Source of the DNA: Agrococcus sp. SL85
GTDB lineage: Bacteria > Actinomycetota > Actinomycetes > Actinomycetales > Microbacteriaceae
Length of the DNA stretch: 64,000 bases
Direction of reading: 5' to 3'
NCBI RefSeq assembly: GCF_026625845.1
Contig: NZ_CP113066.1
Span: forward strand, 62,001 to 126,000
Part shown: positions 18,099 to 27,924 of the stretch, in pieces
Position numbering within the stretch: the first letter of the stretch is position 1
Layout: the number at the start of each line of letters is the position of its first letter
Notes under the pieces: generated by a model
Databases searched by the model: none
Told to the model about the DNA's origin: nothing
The model's input: only the letters and a program-made list of their open reading frames with translations
Program-made: the position numbers and the translations under genes

Positions 18099-18200
18099 TG
18101 GCGGCATCCGGTGCTGAGTGGCGACGAACGGCTGGGATCGGCGGCGAATGACAGCCATCTGCCGCCACTCGCCGCCAGGTGCCGCCACTGGCCGCCAGGC
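18099..18200. repeat. GCCGCC repeat cluster in the nusA-ylxR gap
   Basis: Four tandem 10-base units, each starting GCCGCCA or GCCGCCAG-like, run at 18161-18200 with exact 10-base spacing. Inverted GGCGGC copies lie at 18101-18106 and 18140-18145. The block can form alternative stems in the nusA-ylxR transcript. No coding frame is convincing in 18027-18228. Confidence 0.6.
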
Positions 18201-18228
18201 GCCAGCAGCGCTCGACGCCGCTGGCGGC

Positions 18229-19218
18229 TCAGTCCTCCATGACGGAGTCGGGCTGGATGTCGATCTTCGCCCCCGTCAGCTTCGCGGCGAGGCGCGCGTT
18301 CTGGCCCTCGCGGCCGATCGCGAGCGAGAGCTGGAAGTCGGGCACGAGCGCCCGCACGGCCTTCGTCTTCGCGTCGAGCAGGAACGCGTCCGAGACGCGG
18401 GCCGGGCTCAGCGCCGAGGCGACGAAGGTGGGCAGGTCGTCCGAGTAGTCGACGATGTCGATCTTCTCGTCGCCGAGCTCCGACTGCACGGCGCGCACGC
18501 GCGCGCCCAGCTCGCCGATGCAGGCGCCCTTCGCGTTGATCCCCGGCTGCGTCGCGCGCACGGCGATCTTCGAGCGGTGGCCGGCCTCGCGCGCGATGGC
18601 GACGATCTCGACCGCGCCGGAGGCGATCTCCGGCACCTCGAGCGCGAACAGGCGGCGCACGAGCGCCGGGTGCGTGCGGGAGACGGTCACCTGGGGCCCG
18701 CGCTGGCCGCGCTCGACCTTCGTGATGTAGACGCGCAGGCGCTGGCCGTGGCGGTACTGGACGCCGGGCACCTGCTCCTCGGGCGGCAGCAGCGCCTCCA
18801 TGTCGTCGCCGAGCTTGACGTGCACCATGCGCGGGTTCGGGCCCTGCTGCACGACGCCCGCGATGATGTCGCCCTCGCGGTCCTTGTACACGCCGAGCAC
18901 CGACTCGTCGTTCTTCTCGCGCAGCGCCTGGAACAGCACCGACTTCGCGGCGGCGGCGGCGATGCGGCTGAAGTCGTCGGTGTTGGCGCGCGACTCGCCC
19001 ACGACGTTGCCGTCCTCGTCGACCTCCGGCTCGAAGAGCGTGACGTCGCCGGTCCTGCGGTCGATCTCGACGCGCGGCTGCGGGCCCTCCGCGTCGTGCT
19101 TCTCGCCCGAGCGGAGGTGAGCCTGGAGGATCGCCTGCTCGATGATGCGGATCAGGTCGTCGGCGGCGATGTCACGCTCGCGCTCGACGGTCTTCAGCAC
19201 GGTCAGATCGATCTTCAC
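18229..19218 (-). CDS. nusA: Transcription termination/antitermination protein NusA
   Basis: A 329-residue NusA that binds RNA polymerase and nascent RNA. The N-terminal polymerase-binding domain (LKTVERERDIAADDL) is followed by the S1 domain (GDIIAGVVQQGPNPRMVHVKLG), then KH1 (RTHPALVRRLFALEVPEI, GINAKGACIGELGARVRAV) and KH2 (AIGREGQNARLAAKLTGAKIDI). It lacks the acidic C-terminal repeats of the E. coli protein, as is normal in actinobacteria. The start is a GTG with GGGAG about 10 bases upstream. rimP, which often precedes nusA, is not present; the next gene upstream is divergent. Confidence 0.95.
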   Translation of the reverse strand: MKIDLTVLKTVERERDIAADDLIRIIEQAILQAHLRSGEKHDAEGPQPRVEIDRRTGDVTLFEPEVDEDGNVVGESRANTDDFSRIAAAAAKSVLFQALREKNDESVLGVYKDREGDIIAGVVQQGPNPRMVHVKLGDDMEALLPPEEQVPGVQYRHGQRLRVYITKVERGQRGPQVTVSRTHPALVRRLFALEVPEIASGAVEIVAIAREAGHRSKIAVRATQPGINAKGACIGELGARVRAVQSELGDEKIDIVDYSDDLPTFVASALSPARVSDAFLLDAKTKAVRALVPDFQLSLAIGREGQNARLAAKLTGAKIDIQPDSVMED

Positions 19219-19303
19219 TTGTGGGCTCCCTCTCGCAGGTCCGATCGCTCGATGCGGACCCGACAGCCTACCGCGGACCGGGCGGCCGCGGCGAGCCCGC
19301 GGA

Positions 19304-19309
19304 TAGGCT
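19304..19309 (+). promoter_or_regulatory. Leaderless -10 element for the alanine symporter
   Basis: TAGGCT, 7 bases before the ATG at 19317. It supports that start over an upstream in-frame one. Confidence 0.55.
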
Positions 19310-19316
19310 CGGCGGC

Positions 19317-20798
19317 ATGGAAGCCCTCGACGCCTTCGTCCTCTCCGCCGGCGACTTCTGGTGGACCTGGATCGTGCTCCCCCTGCTCGCCGTGCTCGGC
19401 GTGTACTTCACCGTCCGCTCGGGCGTCGTGCAGCTGCGGCTGCTGCCCGCGATGTTCCGCGTGCTCGGCGACAAGACCCCGAACGGCCCCGACGGGAAGC
19501 CGCAGTCGGTCTCGTCGTTCCAGGCGTTCACGATCTCGGCGGCCTCGCGCGTCGGCGTCGGCAACATCGCGGGCGTCGGCACCGCGATCGCGATCGGCGG
19601 CCCCGGGGCAATCTTCTGGATGTGGACGATGGCCTTCGTCGGCGGCGCATCGTCGTTCATCGAGTCGTCGCTCGCGCAGCTCTTCAAGCACCGCGACGCG
19701 GATGGCTTCCGCGGCGGCCCGGCCTACTACATGCAGCGCGGCCTCGGTCAGCGCTGGATGGGCATCCTCTTCGCCGTGCTCCTCATCGTGTGCTTCCCCT
19801 TCGCCTTCTCGTCGCTGCAGGCCAACACGATCGCCGCCACCGTCTCCTCGACCGTCGGCACCGACGCCGCGTGGCTGCCCTGGATGGTGGGCATCGTCGT
19901 CGCCGGCCTCACGGCGCTCGTCGTCTTCGGCGGCCTCCGCCGCATCGCGCAGGTCACCGACAAGCTCGTGCCGGCGATGGCGCTGCTCTACCTGCTGCTC
20001 GGCCTCGTGATCGTCGGCATGAACGTGACCGAGGTGCCGCGCGTCATCGGCGAGATCTACGCCGGCGCCTTCGGCTTCCAGCAGGTCGCGGGCGGCGCGC
20101 TCGGCGTCATCATCATGCAGGGCGTCAAGCGCGGCATGTTCTCGAACGAGGCGGGCCTCGGCTCCGCGCCGAACGCCGGCGCGACGGCGGCCGTGACGCA
20201 CCCGGTCAAGCAGGGCCTCGTGCAGACGCTCGGGGTCTACTTCGACACGTTCCTCGTCTGCTCGATCACGGCGTTCATCATCCTCGTCTCGACCCCCGAC
20301 CTCGCAGGCGCCGCGCAGGGCATCGACCTCACCTACGGCGCCGTCACCGGGCAGCTCGGCGACTGGGCGGGCGTCGTGCTCTCGCTCGTGATCTTCCTGC
20401 TGGCCTTCTCGTCGATCATCGGCAACTACTACTACGGCGAGTCGAACATCGAGTTCATCACCGAGCGCCGCGGCGCGCTCGTCGCCTACCGCGTGCTCGT
20501 CGTCGCCGCGGTGCTCGGCGGCTCGGTCGTCGCCACCGGCGTCATCTGGAACACGGCCGACTTCGTCATGGGCCTCATGGCCGTCGTCAACCTCGTGGCG
20601 ATCGGCCTGCTCTCGGGCGTCGCGTTCAAGCTCATGCGCAACTTCGACGAGCAGCGGAAGGCCGGCAAGGACCCGGTGTTCACGCGCGACATGCTCCCCG
20701 AGGTGCGGGGCATCGAGGTGTGGGAGTCGGTGGAGTCGGTCACCGGCACGGTCGCGAAGGTCGACGCGGAGCGCCCCTCGGGCGCCGAGCGCGGCTGA
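19317..20798 (+). CDS. Sodium:alanine/glycine symporter (AGCS family)
   Basis: A 493-residue transporter with about 11 helices importing alanine or glycine with Na+. The family signature GVGNIAGVGTAIAIGGPGA is near residue 80, with WMWTMAFVGGASSFIESSLAQLFK and FRGGPAYYMQRGLG following. NEAGLGSAPNAGATA near 280 is also diagnostic. The C-terminus is a cytoplasmic tail. The in-frame ATG at 19221 would add 32 residues that lack homology and overlap the nusA leader, so I take 19317. Convergent with proS across a shared terminator. Confidence 0.93.
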   Translation: MEALDAFVLSAGDFWWTWIVLPLLAVLGVYFTVRSGVVQLRLLPAMFRVLGDKTPNGPDGKPQSVSSFQAFTISAASRVGVGNIAGVGTAIAIGGPGAIFWMWTMAFVGGASSFIESSLAQLFKHRDADGFRGGPAYYMQRGLGQRWMGILFAVLLIVCFPFAFSSLQANTIAATVSSTVGTDAAWLPWMVGIVVAGLTALVVFGGLRRIAQVTDKLVPAMALLYLLLGLVIVGMNVTEVPRVIGEIYAGAFGFQQVAGGALGVIIMQGVKRGMFSNEAGLGSAPNAGATAAVTHPVKQGLVQTLGVYFDTFLVCSITAFIILVSTPDLAGAAQGIDLTYGAVTGQLGDWAGVVLSLVIFLLAFSSIIGNYYYGESNIEFITERRGALVAYRVLVVAAVLGGSVVATGVIWNTADFVMGLMAVVNLVAIGLLSGVAFKLMRNFDEQRKAGKDPVFTRDMLPEVRGIEVWESVESVTGTVAKVDAERPSGAERG

Positions 20799-20813
20799 GC
20801 TACCGACCGCGCC

Positions 20814-20857
20814 CGACGACGAGGGGCTCCGCCGATCGGCGGGGCCCCTCGTCGTCG
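20814..20857. terminator. Bidirectional terminator between the symporter and proS
   Basis: CGACGACGAGGGGC (20814-20827) pairs exactly with 20844-20857, and the loop side holds a further palindrome at 20829-20842. The result is a stem of about 21 base pairs between two converging genes. In the raw sequence proS reads through it, which is one argument that proS is frameshifted by error. Confidence 0.85.
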
Positions 20858-20879
20858 ACGCGCGCTCGAGGCGCGGGGG

Positions 20880-22644
20880 TCAGCGGCCGAGCGCCACCGC
20901 GAGGCTCGTCGATGCGCACCTGCTGCCGCTCGCCGCTCGCGCGGTCCCAGACCTCGACGACGCCCTCGGGCGCGTCGCGGCCGACGACGACGGCGCGGGG
21001 CATGCCGAGCAGCTCGACGTCGCCGAACTTCACGCCCGGGGAGACCTTGCGGCGGTCGTCGTAGAGGACCTCGAGGCCGAGCGCCTCGACGTCGGCCGCG
21101 ACCCGTTCGGCGATCTCGAAGACCGCCTCGTCGCGGCCCGTGGCGACGACGTGCACGTCGAAGGGCGCGACCTCGCGCGGCCAGACGATGCCCTTGTCGT
21201 CGTGGTACCGCTCGACGATCGCCGCGAGGTTGCGGGTGACGCCGATGCCGTAGGAGCCCATCGTGGGCGTGACGAGCTTGCCGTTGGCGTCGAGCACCTT
21301 GAGGCCCAGCGCCTCCGCGTACTTGCGGCCGAGCTGGAAGACGTGGCCGACCTCCATGCCGCGCTCGAGCGTGACGGGGCCGGAGCCGTCGGGCGCCTCG
21401 TCGCCCGCGCGCACGTCGGCGGCCTCGACGGTGCCGTCGGCCGTGAAGTCGCGGCCCGCGACGAGCCCGAAGACGTGGTGGCCCGCGACGTTCGCGCCCG
21501 TGAGCCACGCCGAACCCTCGACGACGCGCGGGTCGAGCAGGTACCGGATGCCGGTGCTCGACTCCTCGCCCAGCACCGCCCCGGCCTCCGACCAGGGGCC
21601 GATGTAGCCCTTGACGAGGCCCGGGTGCTTCGCGAAGTCCTCCTCGGTGGCGGGCTCGACCTCGGCCGGCTGGAACGCCACCTCGACGCGCTTGTCGTGC
21701 ACCTCGCGGTCTCCGGGCAGGCCGACGACGACGAGCTCGGTCGAGCCGTCGGGGTGCGTGAGGCGCAGCACGACGTTCTTCAGGGTGTCGGCCGCCGTCC
21801 ACTCGCGGCCGTCCTCGCGGGGCGCGTGCTCGTTCGCGTGCGCGACGAGCGTCGCGATCGTCGGGGTGTCGGGGGTCGCGCGCACGACCGCGGCCGGCTG
21901 GCCCTCGATCGGGATCGCGGCCGGCGGCACCGTGGTGAAGGCCTCGACGTTCGCGGCGTAGCCGCCCGCCGAGCGCACGATGGTGTCCTCGCCTACGGGC
22001 GTGGGGTGCAGGAACTCCTCCGACTTCGAGCCGCCCATGGCGCCCGCGTCGGCGGCGACGATGACGTAGTCGAGGCCGAGGCGCTGGAAGATGCGCTCGT
22101 ACGCGTCGCGCTGCGCCTGATAGGAGGCCTCGAGGCCCGCGTCGTCGACGTCGAACGAGTAGGCGTCCTTCATCGAGAACTCGCGCGCGCGCAGGAGGCC
22201 CGCGCGGGGCCGCGCCTCGTCGCGGTACTTGTCCTGGATCTGGAAGAGCGTGAGCGGCAGCTGCTTGTAGCTCGAGACGAGGTCCTGCACGAGCAGCGTG
22301 AACATCTCCTCGTGCGTGGGGCCGAGCAGGTGGTCGGCGCCCTTGCGGTCCTGCAGTCGGAAGATGCCGTCGCCGTACTCCTCCCAGCGGCCCGTGCGCT
22401 CGTAGGGCTCGCGCGGCAGCAGACCCGGGAAGAGCACCTCCTGGCCGCCGATCGCCTCCATCTCCTCGCGGACGATGCGCTCGACGTTGCGGCGCACGCG
22501 GAGGCCCAGCGGCAGCCAGCTGAAGAGGCCGGAGCCGGCGCGGCGCACGAGGCCCGCGCGCAGCATGAGCGTGTGGCTCGCCACCTCCGCCTCGGCGGGG
22601 TCCTCGCGGAGGGTGGTGAGGAAGAGCTGGGACTGTCGGATCAC
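20880..22644 (-). CDS. proS: Proline--tRNA ligase (apparent frameshift near the C-terminus)
   Basis: A class II synthetase charging tRNA(Pro), bacterial type with the INS editing domain (about residues 225-385) between motifs 2 and 3. Visible are [20 protein letters not shown], the motif 2 block [23 protein letters not shown] and the motif 3 block [17 protein letters not shown]. Near the end an extra base in 20903-20904 (AGGCT, i.e. AGCCT on the coding strand) shifts the frame and adds a Pro/Arg-rich tail that runs through the terminator. Without it the protein ends VRIDELAVALGR at 20880, 587 residues. The GTG start lies 7 bases after TAGGAT. Confidence 0.94.
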
Positions 22645-22651
22645 CCTTGCG

Positions 22652-22657
22652 ATCCTA
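22652..22657 (-). promoter_or_regulatory. Leaderless -10 element for proS
   Basis: TAGGAT on the minus strand, 7 bases before the GTG at 22644. Confidence 0.6.
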
Positions 22658-22704
22658 GACGGCGGGCGGCGCGCGGCCGGCCCCGGGCGAGCGGCTCGGG
22701 CCCC

Positions 22705-23448
22705 TCACCAGGGCCGGTCGACCTGCGGCCCGCCCTGGCCCTCGCCCGACTCGTCGTACTGGTCCTGCTGCTGCTGCTCGGCCTGCGCGTCCTCGTTCTG
22801 CTGCTCGAGCTGCTCCTCGGGCGTCTGCGGCTCGTCGGTCCCCTCGCCCTCGCCCTCGCCCGAGTCGTCGCCGCCGGACGGCGGCTGCTCGATCTTCTCC
22901 TCGATGCGCGGCTGCGCGGCCTCGAGCTGCTCGCGCACCTGCGGCTCGCCCTCGCGAGGCTCCTCGAAGCAGCCCTCCCCCGCCCCGGCGATGAGCGCGA
23001 GCGCCTCCTCGTAGTAGCCGTTCGCGCTCTGCTGGTCGCCGGACTCGCGCAGCTCGTCGCCCTGCTTCTCGATCGCGGTCACGAGGGAGGCGACGATGAT
23101 GCAGTGCTCGACGACCTGCGCGCGGCCCTCGGGCTCCCCGTGGAGCTCGAGCGCCTCCTCGAGCGCGGCCCTGCCCTCCGGCAGCGCGCCGCCCATGACG
23201 AGCGAGACGCCGAGGTCGAAGGGCGCCTTCCACGGCTCGATCCAGTTCCACACCTCGAGGCCCCGCGCGGCCTCGACCGCCTGCGGGTAGGCGCGCGCCT
23301 GGAAGCGGTCCTGCGCGGTGCCGGAGAGGACGTTGACGCTGATGAGCTTCGTCGCGAGCACGACGGCGACGAGCGCGACGGGGATGAGGCCGATGAGCAG
23401 CCAGCGGCGCAGCACCCGCCGCCGACCGTCGGTGAGGACGCGGCTCAT
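22705..23448 (-). CDS. Membrane-anchored TPR-like protein, last gene of the Bat-type operon
   Basis: A 247-residue protein with a basic N-terminus, one membrane helix (about residues 16-36) and an outside helical region that reads like two or three TPR-type hairpins (FQARAYPQAVEAARGLE, LPEGRAALEEALELHG, ANGYYEEALALIAGAGEG). The C-terminal 80 residues are acidic and Gln-rich and probably disordered. It overlaps the upstream VWA gene by ATGA. Position and design match the TPR proteins (BatB/BatC-like) that accompany VWA proteins and MoxR ATPases. Confidence 0.75.
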   Translation of the reverse strand: MSRVLTDGRRRVLRRWLLIGLIPVALVAVVLATKLISVNVLSGTAQDRFQARAYPQAVEAARGLEVWNWIEPWKAPFDLGVSLVMGGALPEGRAALEEALELHGEPEGRAQVVEHCIIVASLVTAIEKQGDELRESGDQQSANGYYEEALALIAGAGEGCFEEPREGEPQVREQLEAAQPRIEEKIEQPPSGGDDSGEGEGEGTDEPQTPEEQLEQQNEDAQAEQQQQDQYDESGEGQGGPQVDRPW

Positions 23449-24449
23449 GCGCCCCTCCCCTGGAAGCCGCCGCGCGTGGCGCGGAGGGAGCGCGCGAGGC
23501 TCAGGGCCTCCCAGCCGAGCAGCAGCGCCAGCGGTGCGCCGAAGAGCCACGCGAGCTCGAGCCGCGCCTCCTCGGTGCGGTCGAGGTCGGCCTCGCCGTC
23601 GGCCTCGGCCATCGGCTGCAGCGCGTCGGCGATCGGCAGCGCCGGCTCGCGATGGAGGTAGGAGACGCCGAGCTGCTCGGCGATGGCCCGCAGCCGGCCC
23701 TCGTCGATGCGGCTCACGGCGTCGCCGCCCGTGCTCGGGTCCTGCACGTAGCCCGGCTCCTGCCCCGTGTCGAAGCCGGAGGCCTGCATGCGCCCGCCCT
23801 GCGCCGTGCCGTAGCCGAGCACGAGGCCGCGGTCGACGAGCCCTGCGACGTCGCCGAAGGACTCCGGCTGGCCCTCGGCCGTGTGCTCGCCGTCGCCGAG
23901 GTAGAAGACGATCGCCGGGGAGGCGGGATCCGCCGCCTCCGAGCGCTCGAGCTCGGTGCGCAGCAGGTCGCGCGCGACGGCCACCGAGGTGCCGCGCGAG
24001 CGCTGCGCGATCTCGGGCCGCAGCGAGCGCACCATCTCGATCACCGCCGAGCCGTCGTCGGTGAGGGGCACGCGCAGCACGGCCTGGGAGTCGAAGGAGA
24101 TGACCGAGAGGTCGGCGCCCGCGAACGCCCGCGCGATCTCGACCACGTCCTCCTGGACGCCCGCGAGGCGCGGCTCGCTCCCCCAGTCCTCGGCCGCGAT
24201 CGACTGCGAGGTGTCGACCATGATGAACACGCGCGCCTGGATCGACGCGGTCGGCACCTCGCCGCCGGGGACCGCCGGGCGCATCGCCATCGCGACCGCG
24301 AGCACCACGAGCGCCGTGCGCCGCGCCCACGCGAGCCGTCGGCCGCGCTGCGCGACGAGCTGCCAGGCGCAGAGCCCCAGCAGCACGACGCCGATCGCGG
24401 CGACGAGCCAGGGCAGCTCGGCCTCGAACGAGAGCGGCGCGCCGGTCAC
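23445..24449 (-). CDS. VWA domain-containing membrane protein (BatB-like)
   Basis: A 334-residue protein with two N-terminal membrane helices (about 13-30 and 44-58), a von Willebrand factor A domain with the MIDAS motif VDTSQS near residue 80 and GRGT/GDGEH segments, and a C-terminal helix (LAWLFGAPLALLLGWEAL). The VWA domain should face outside and bind a partner through a metal ion. The GTG start overlaps the previous gene's stop (GTGA). It sits between a second VWA gene and the TPR-like gene, as in Bat operons. Confidence 0.85.
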   Translation of the reverse strand: MTGAPLSFEAELPWLVAAIGVVLLGLCAWQLVAQRGRRLAWARRTALVVLAVAMAMRPAVPGGEVPTASIQARVFIMVDTSQSIAAEDWGSEPRLAGVQEDVVEIARAFAGADLSVISFDSQAVLRVPLTDDGSAVIEMVRSLRPEIAQRSRGTSVAVARDLLRTELERSEAADPASPAIVFYLGDGEHTAEGQPESFGDVAGLVDRGLVLGYGTAQGGRMQASGFDTGQEPGYVQDPSTGGDAVSRIDEGRLRAIAEQLGVSYLHREPALPIADALQPMAEADGEADLDRTEEARLELAWLFGAPLALLLGWEALSLARSLRATRGGFQGRGA

Positions 24450-25426
24450 AGCCGCGCCCTCCACGCCGCGAGCACGACGGCCCCCACGAGCACGAGCGCG
24501 ACGAGCGGCAGCGCGCCCGGCCGGTCGACCACCTGGATGAGCGGCGGCGTCTCGATGTAGCCGGCCTCGATGGCGTTGACGCGATCGACGATCTGCGGCA
24601 CCGTCTGGGCGAAGTCGAGCGGGAAGTACGCGCCGCCCGTGCCCTCCGACACCTCGCGCAGCTCCTGCGCGGCCTGGTCGGCGCCGAAGTCGAGCGGGTT
24701 GATCGCGTACACGCGCACCTCGTTCTGGACGGCGAGCTGGCCCGCCTGCTCCACGGTGAAGAGCTGCTGCCCGTTCACGTAGTTGTCGGTCGCGAGGATG
24801 ATCGAGCGCGGCCGCTCGCTCGCCTCCAGGTCGGCGAAGTCGAGCACGCACGACGCCAGGCCGTCGCCGACGAGCGAGGCGCCGAGGCCGTTCGCGGTGC
24901 CCGCGAGGTAGTTGAACTGCTCATCGGGCCCGAGCTGCCCCGTGAGCGCCCGCTCGTAGCGCCCGAGCTGCTCGGCGACGTACTCGTAGTCGCTCGTGAG
25001 CGGGAAGGCCATGACGCTCGAGGCGTCGAAGATGCGCATGCCGATGCGCTCGCCGTCGAGCTCGCGCGCGAGCTGCTGGTAGACGCCCAGGATCTCGGCG
25101 TCGACGTCGACCATCGAGCCCGAGACGTCGAGGCACAGCACGATGTCGCGCTTGTAGTCGTCGTCCTGGTTCGCGCTCGTGCCCGCCGGCCGGGCCGCGA
25201 CGGCGGCCGCGACGAGCGCGGCACCGATCGCCATCGCCGCTGCGCCGCCGATCCACAGCCGGTAGCGCAGGAGCGCGCCGCGGAAGGCGGCGAGGCCCGT
25301 CATGCGGTCGACGTGCGCGACCGCGAGGCCGCGGTCGCGCCGGCGGCGCGGCAGCAGCAGGCCGAGGACCGCGAGCGCGATCGCCGCGACCCCCAGGATC
25401 GGCAGCACCCACGGCCACAGCAGCAT
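24446..25426 (-). CDS. VWA domain-containing membrane protein (BatA-like)
   Basis: A 326-residue protein with a first helix at about residues 5-24 and a second at about 53-74, then a VWA domain with a full MIDAS motif (CLDVSGS near residue 93, later ATDNYVNG), and a C-terminal helix (LPLVALVLVGAVVLAAW). The ATG shares one base with the upstream stop (TGATG). In the family the two VWA proteins and the MoxR ATPase are thought to act as a metal-dependent chaperone unit at the envelope. Confidence 0.86.
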   Translation of the reverse strand: MLLWPWVLPILGVAAIALAVLGLLLPRRRRDRGLAVAHVDRMTGLAAFRGALLRYRLWIGGAAAMAIGAALVAAAVAARPAGTSANQDDDYKRDIVLCLDVSGSMVDVDAEILGVYQQLARELDGERIGMRIFDASSVMAFPLTSDYEYVAEQLGRYERALTGQLGPDEQFNYLAGTANGLGASLVGDGLASCVLDFADLEASERPRSIILATDNYVNGQQLFTVEQAGQLAVQNEVRVYAINPLDFGADQAAQELREVSEGTGGAYFPLDFAQTVPQIVDRVNAIEAGYIETPPLIQVVDRPGALPLVALVLVGAVVLAAWRARL

Positions 25427-25914
25427 CACATCCACGTCGACACCACCCGCCGCGCGGCGTCGACGGCCGACTCCGGGTCGTGCCGGGCGGCCCGGCGGAA
25501 CGACGAGGGGTAGTACTGCTCGACGGCGCCGCGCACCGTGGGCAGGTCGGCCTCGCCGAGGTCGCGGAGCGTCATGACCTCGGCGACGACGCCCGTCGAC
25601 TCGTGGGCGAAGAAGCGCAGCACGAGGCTCAGCCGCTGCGCGAGGCCGCGCGCGTCGAGCTCGCCAGCCGCGTGCTCGGCGGCCACCTCGTCGATCATCC
25701 CCAGGTACTTCTCCTTGACGCTGCGCACGTCGATCGGCACGGGCGGGGGCGGCGGCGGCTCGAGGATGCCGCGCGGCCTCGTCCACGCCCACGCGAGGCC
25801 GTAGGCGAGGGCCACGGCCAGCAGCATCGCGACGCCCAGCACCCACCACGGCCCGTAGCCGAAGGGGCCGTAGGTGTCGGGCGCGGGCAGCAGCGCCAGC
25901 TCAGCGCCGGGCAC
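25426..25914 (-). CDS. Membrane protein of the MoxR/DUF58 operon (DUF4381-like position)
   Basis: A 162-residue protein with one helix (about residues 24-44), a poly-proline stretch, and a cytoplasmic helical domain of about 100 residues. Size, topology and position between DUF58 and the VWA gene match the small DUF4381-type proteins of such operons, but I cannot confirm the family. The GTG start (25912-25914) lies inside the end of the DUF58 gene, a 14-base overlap. Confidence 0.7.
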   Translation of the reverse strand: MPGAELALLPAPDTYGPFGYGPWWVLGVAMLLAVALAYGLAWAWTRPRGILEPPPPPPVPIDVRSVKEKYLGMIDEVAAEHAAGELDARGLAQRLSLVLRFFAHESTGVVAEVMTLRDLGEADLPTVRGAVEQYYPSSFRRAARHDPESAVDAARRVVSTWM

Positions 25915-26788
25915 GGCGGTGCCTCTCGAGCAGGCGGAAGAGCGTGCCGATCGCGGTCGCCTCCTCGGCGACGCGCACCGAGGCGATGCCGAGCGAGCGC
26001 AGGCCCTCCTCGAGGCGCGCGCGGCGCTCGGCGCTCGCCTCGTCGAAGGCGCGGCGGAGGCCCCGGTCGCGGCGCAGGAACGGCGGCAGCCCGATCCCGG
26101 ACTCCACGCCGACGAGCTCGCGGTGGTCGCCGCGGCGCGCCATGAGGTCGGCGTCGCCGATCGAGACCCAGAGCACCTCGTGGCGCGCCTGCAGGCGGCC
26201 GAGGTGCACGTCGAGGTCGTGCGTGTAGGCGAGGTCGTCGGCGATGACGACGACGAGCGCGCGCCGCCGCATGCGCCGCACGGCGGTCTCGAGCACCTGG
26301 GCGAGGCTCGAGCGCGGGCCGTCGACCGAGATCGCCTCGTCGATGCGGCGCAGCAGTCGCTCGAGGTGGGCCTCGGAGCCGCCCTCCTGCTCGTGGAGCA
26401 CGCGCTGCTCGTCGCCCGCGAGGAGCGCGACGCGATCGCCGTGGCGCGTGGCGAGGTAGCCGAGCACGCCCGCGACGAGGACCGCGAGCTCGCTCTTGGT
26501 CGTGCCCGACTCGGCGGTCGCCGCCATGTTGCGGCCCGAGTCGACGACGAGCAGCAGCGTGTGCTGGCGGGAGGCGATGTAGCGCTTGATGAGCGGCACG
26601 TGGCTGCGCGCCGTCGCCTTCCAGTCGATGTCCTTGACGTCGTCGCCCGGCTGGTACTCGCGGAGGTCGTCGAAGTCGTGGCTGCGGCCGTGGTGGATCG
26701 AGGCGTACTCGCCGTCGAGGAGCTCGAGCGTGCGACGGTGCGCGTGGATCGACATGGTCGTCCTGACCTTGCGCAGCCGTCGCTCCAT
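25901..26788 (-). CDS. DUF58 domain-containing protein
   Basis: A 295-residue DUF58 protein, the standard partner of MoxR ATPases. It has the family core SHDFDDLREYQPGDDVKDIDWKATARS near residues 35-60 and a VWA-like fold after it (LLLVVDSGRNMAAT). Unlike the DUF58 protein at 41.7-42.9 kb, it has no N-terminal membrane helices and should be cytoplasmic. It starts 10 bases after the MoxR gene. Confidence 0.88.
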   Translation of the reverse strand: MERRLRKVRTTMSIHAHRRTLELLDGEYASIHHGRSHDFDDLREYQPGDDVKDIDWKATARSHVPLIKRYIASRQHTLLLVVDSGRNMAATAESGTTKSELAVLVAGVLGYLATRHGDRVALLAGDEQRVLHEQEGGSEAHLERLLRRIDEAISVDGPRSSLAQVLETAVRRMRRRALVVVIADDLAYTHDLDVHLGRLQARHEVLWVSIGDADLMARRGDHRELVGVESGIGLPPFLRRDRGLRRAFDEASAERRARLEEGLRSLGIASVRVAEEATAIGTLFRLLERHRRARR

Positions 26789-26798
26789 CCGGGACCTC

Positions 26799-27806
<1,008 letters not shown>

Positions 27807-27924
27807 ACGTCGCTCCTCGTGGATCGTGGCCGCGCGCCTGCTCGGATGGGTCGGCGCGGTCGCCGGAACACGGTACCGGCTTGCGCTCGCGCGGCGCTGT
27901 GCGGGCGCTGGGCGGGTCGCGCGA

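Noticed and set aside
20800..20905. Proline- and arginine-rich C-terminal extension of ProS
   Set aside because: It is made by the extra base at 20903-20904 and runs through a perfect bidirectional terminator. The corrected end VRIDELAVALGR is the normal one.
27870..27875. TACCGT as promoter of the first MoxR operon
   Set aside because: It is about 64 bases upstream of the start with no matching -35, and the gene has its own ribosome site. Kept only as a remark in the MoxR entry.
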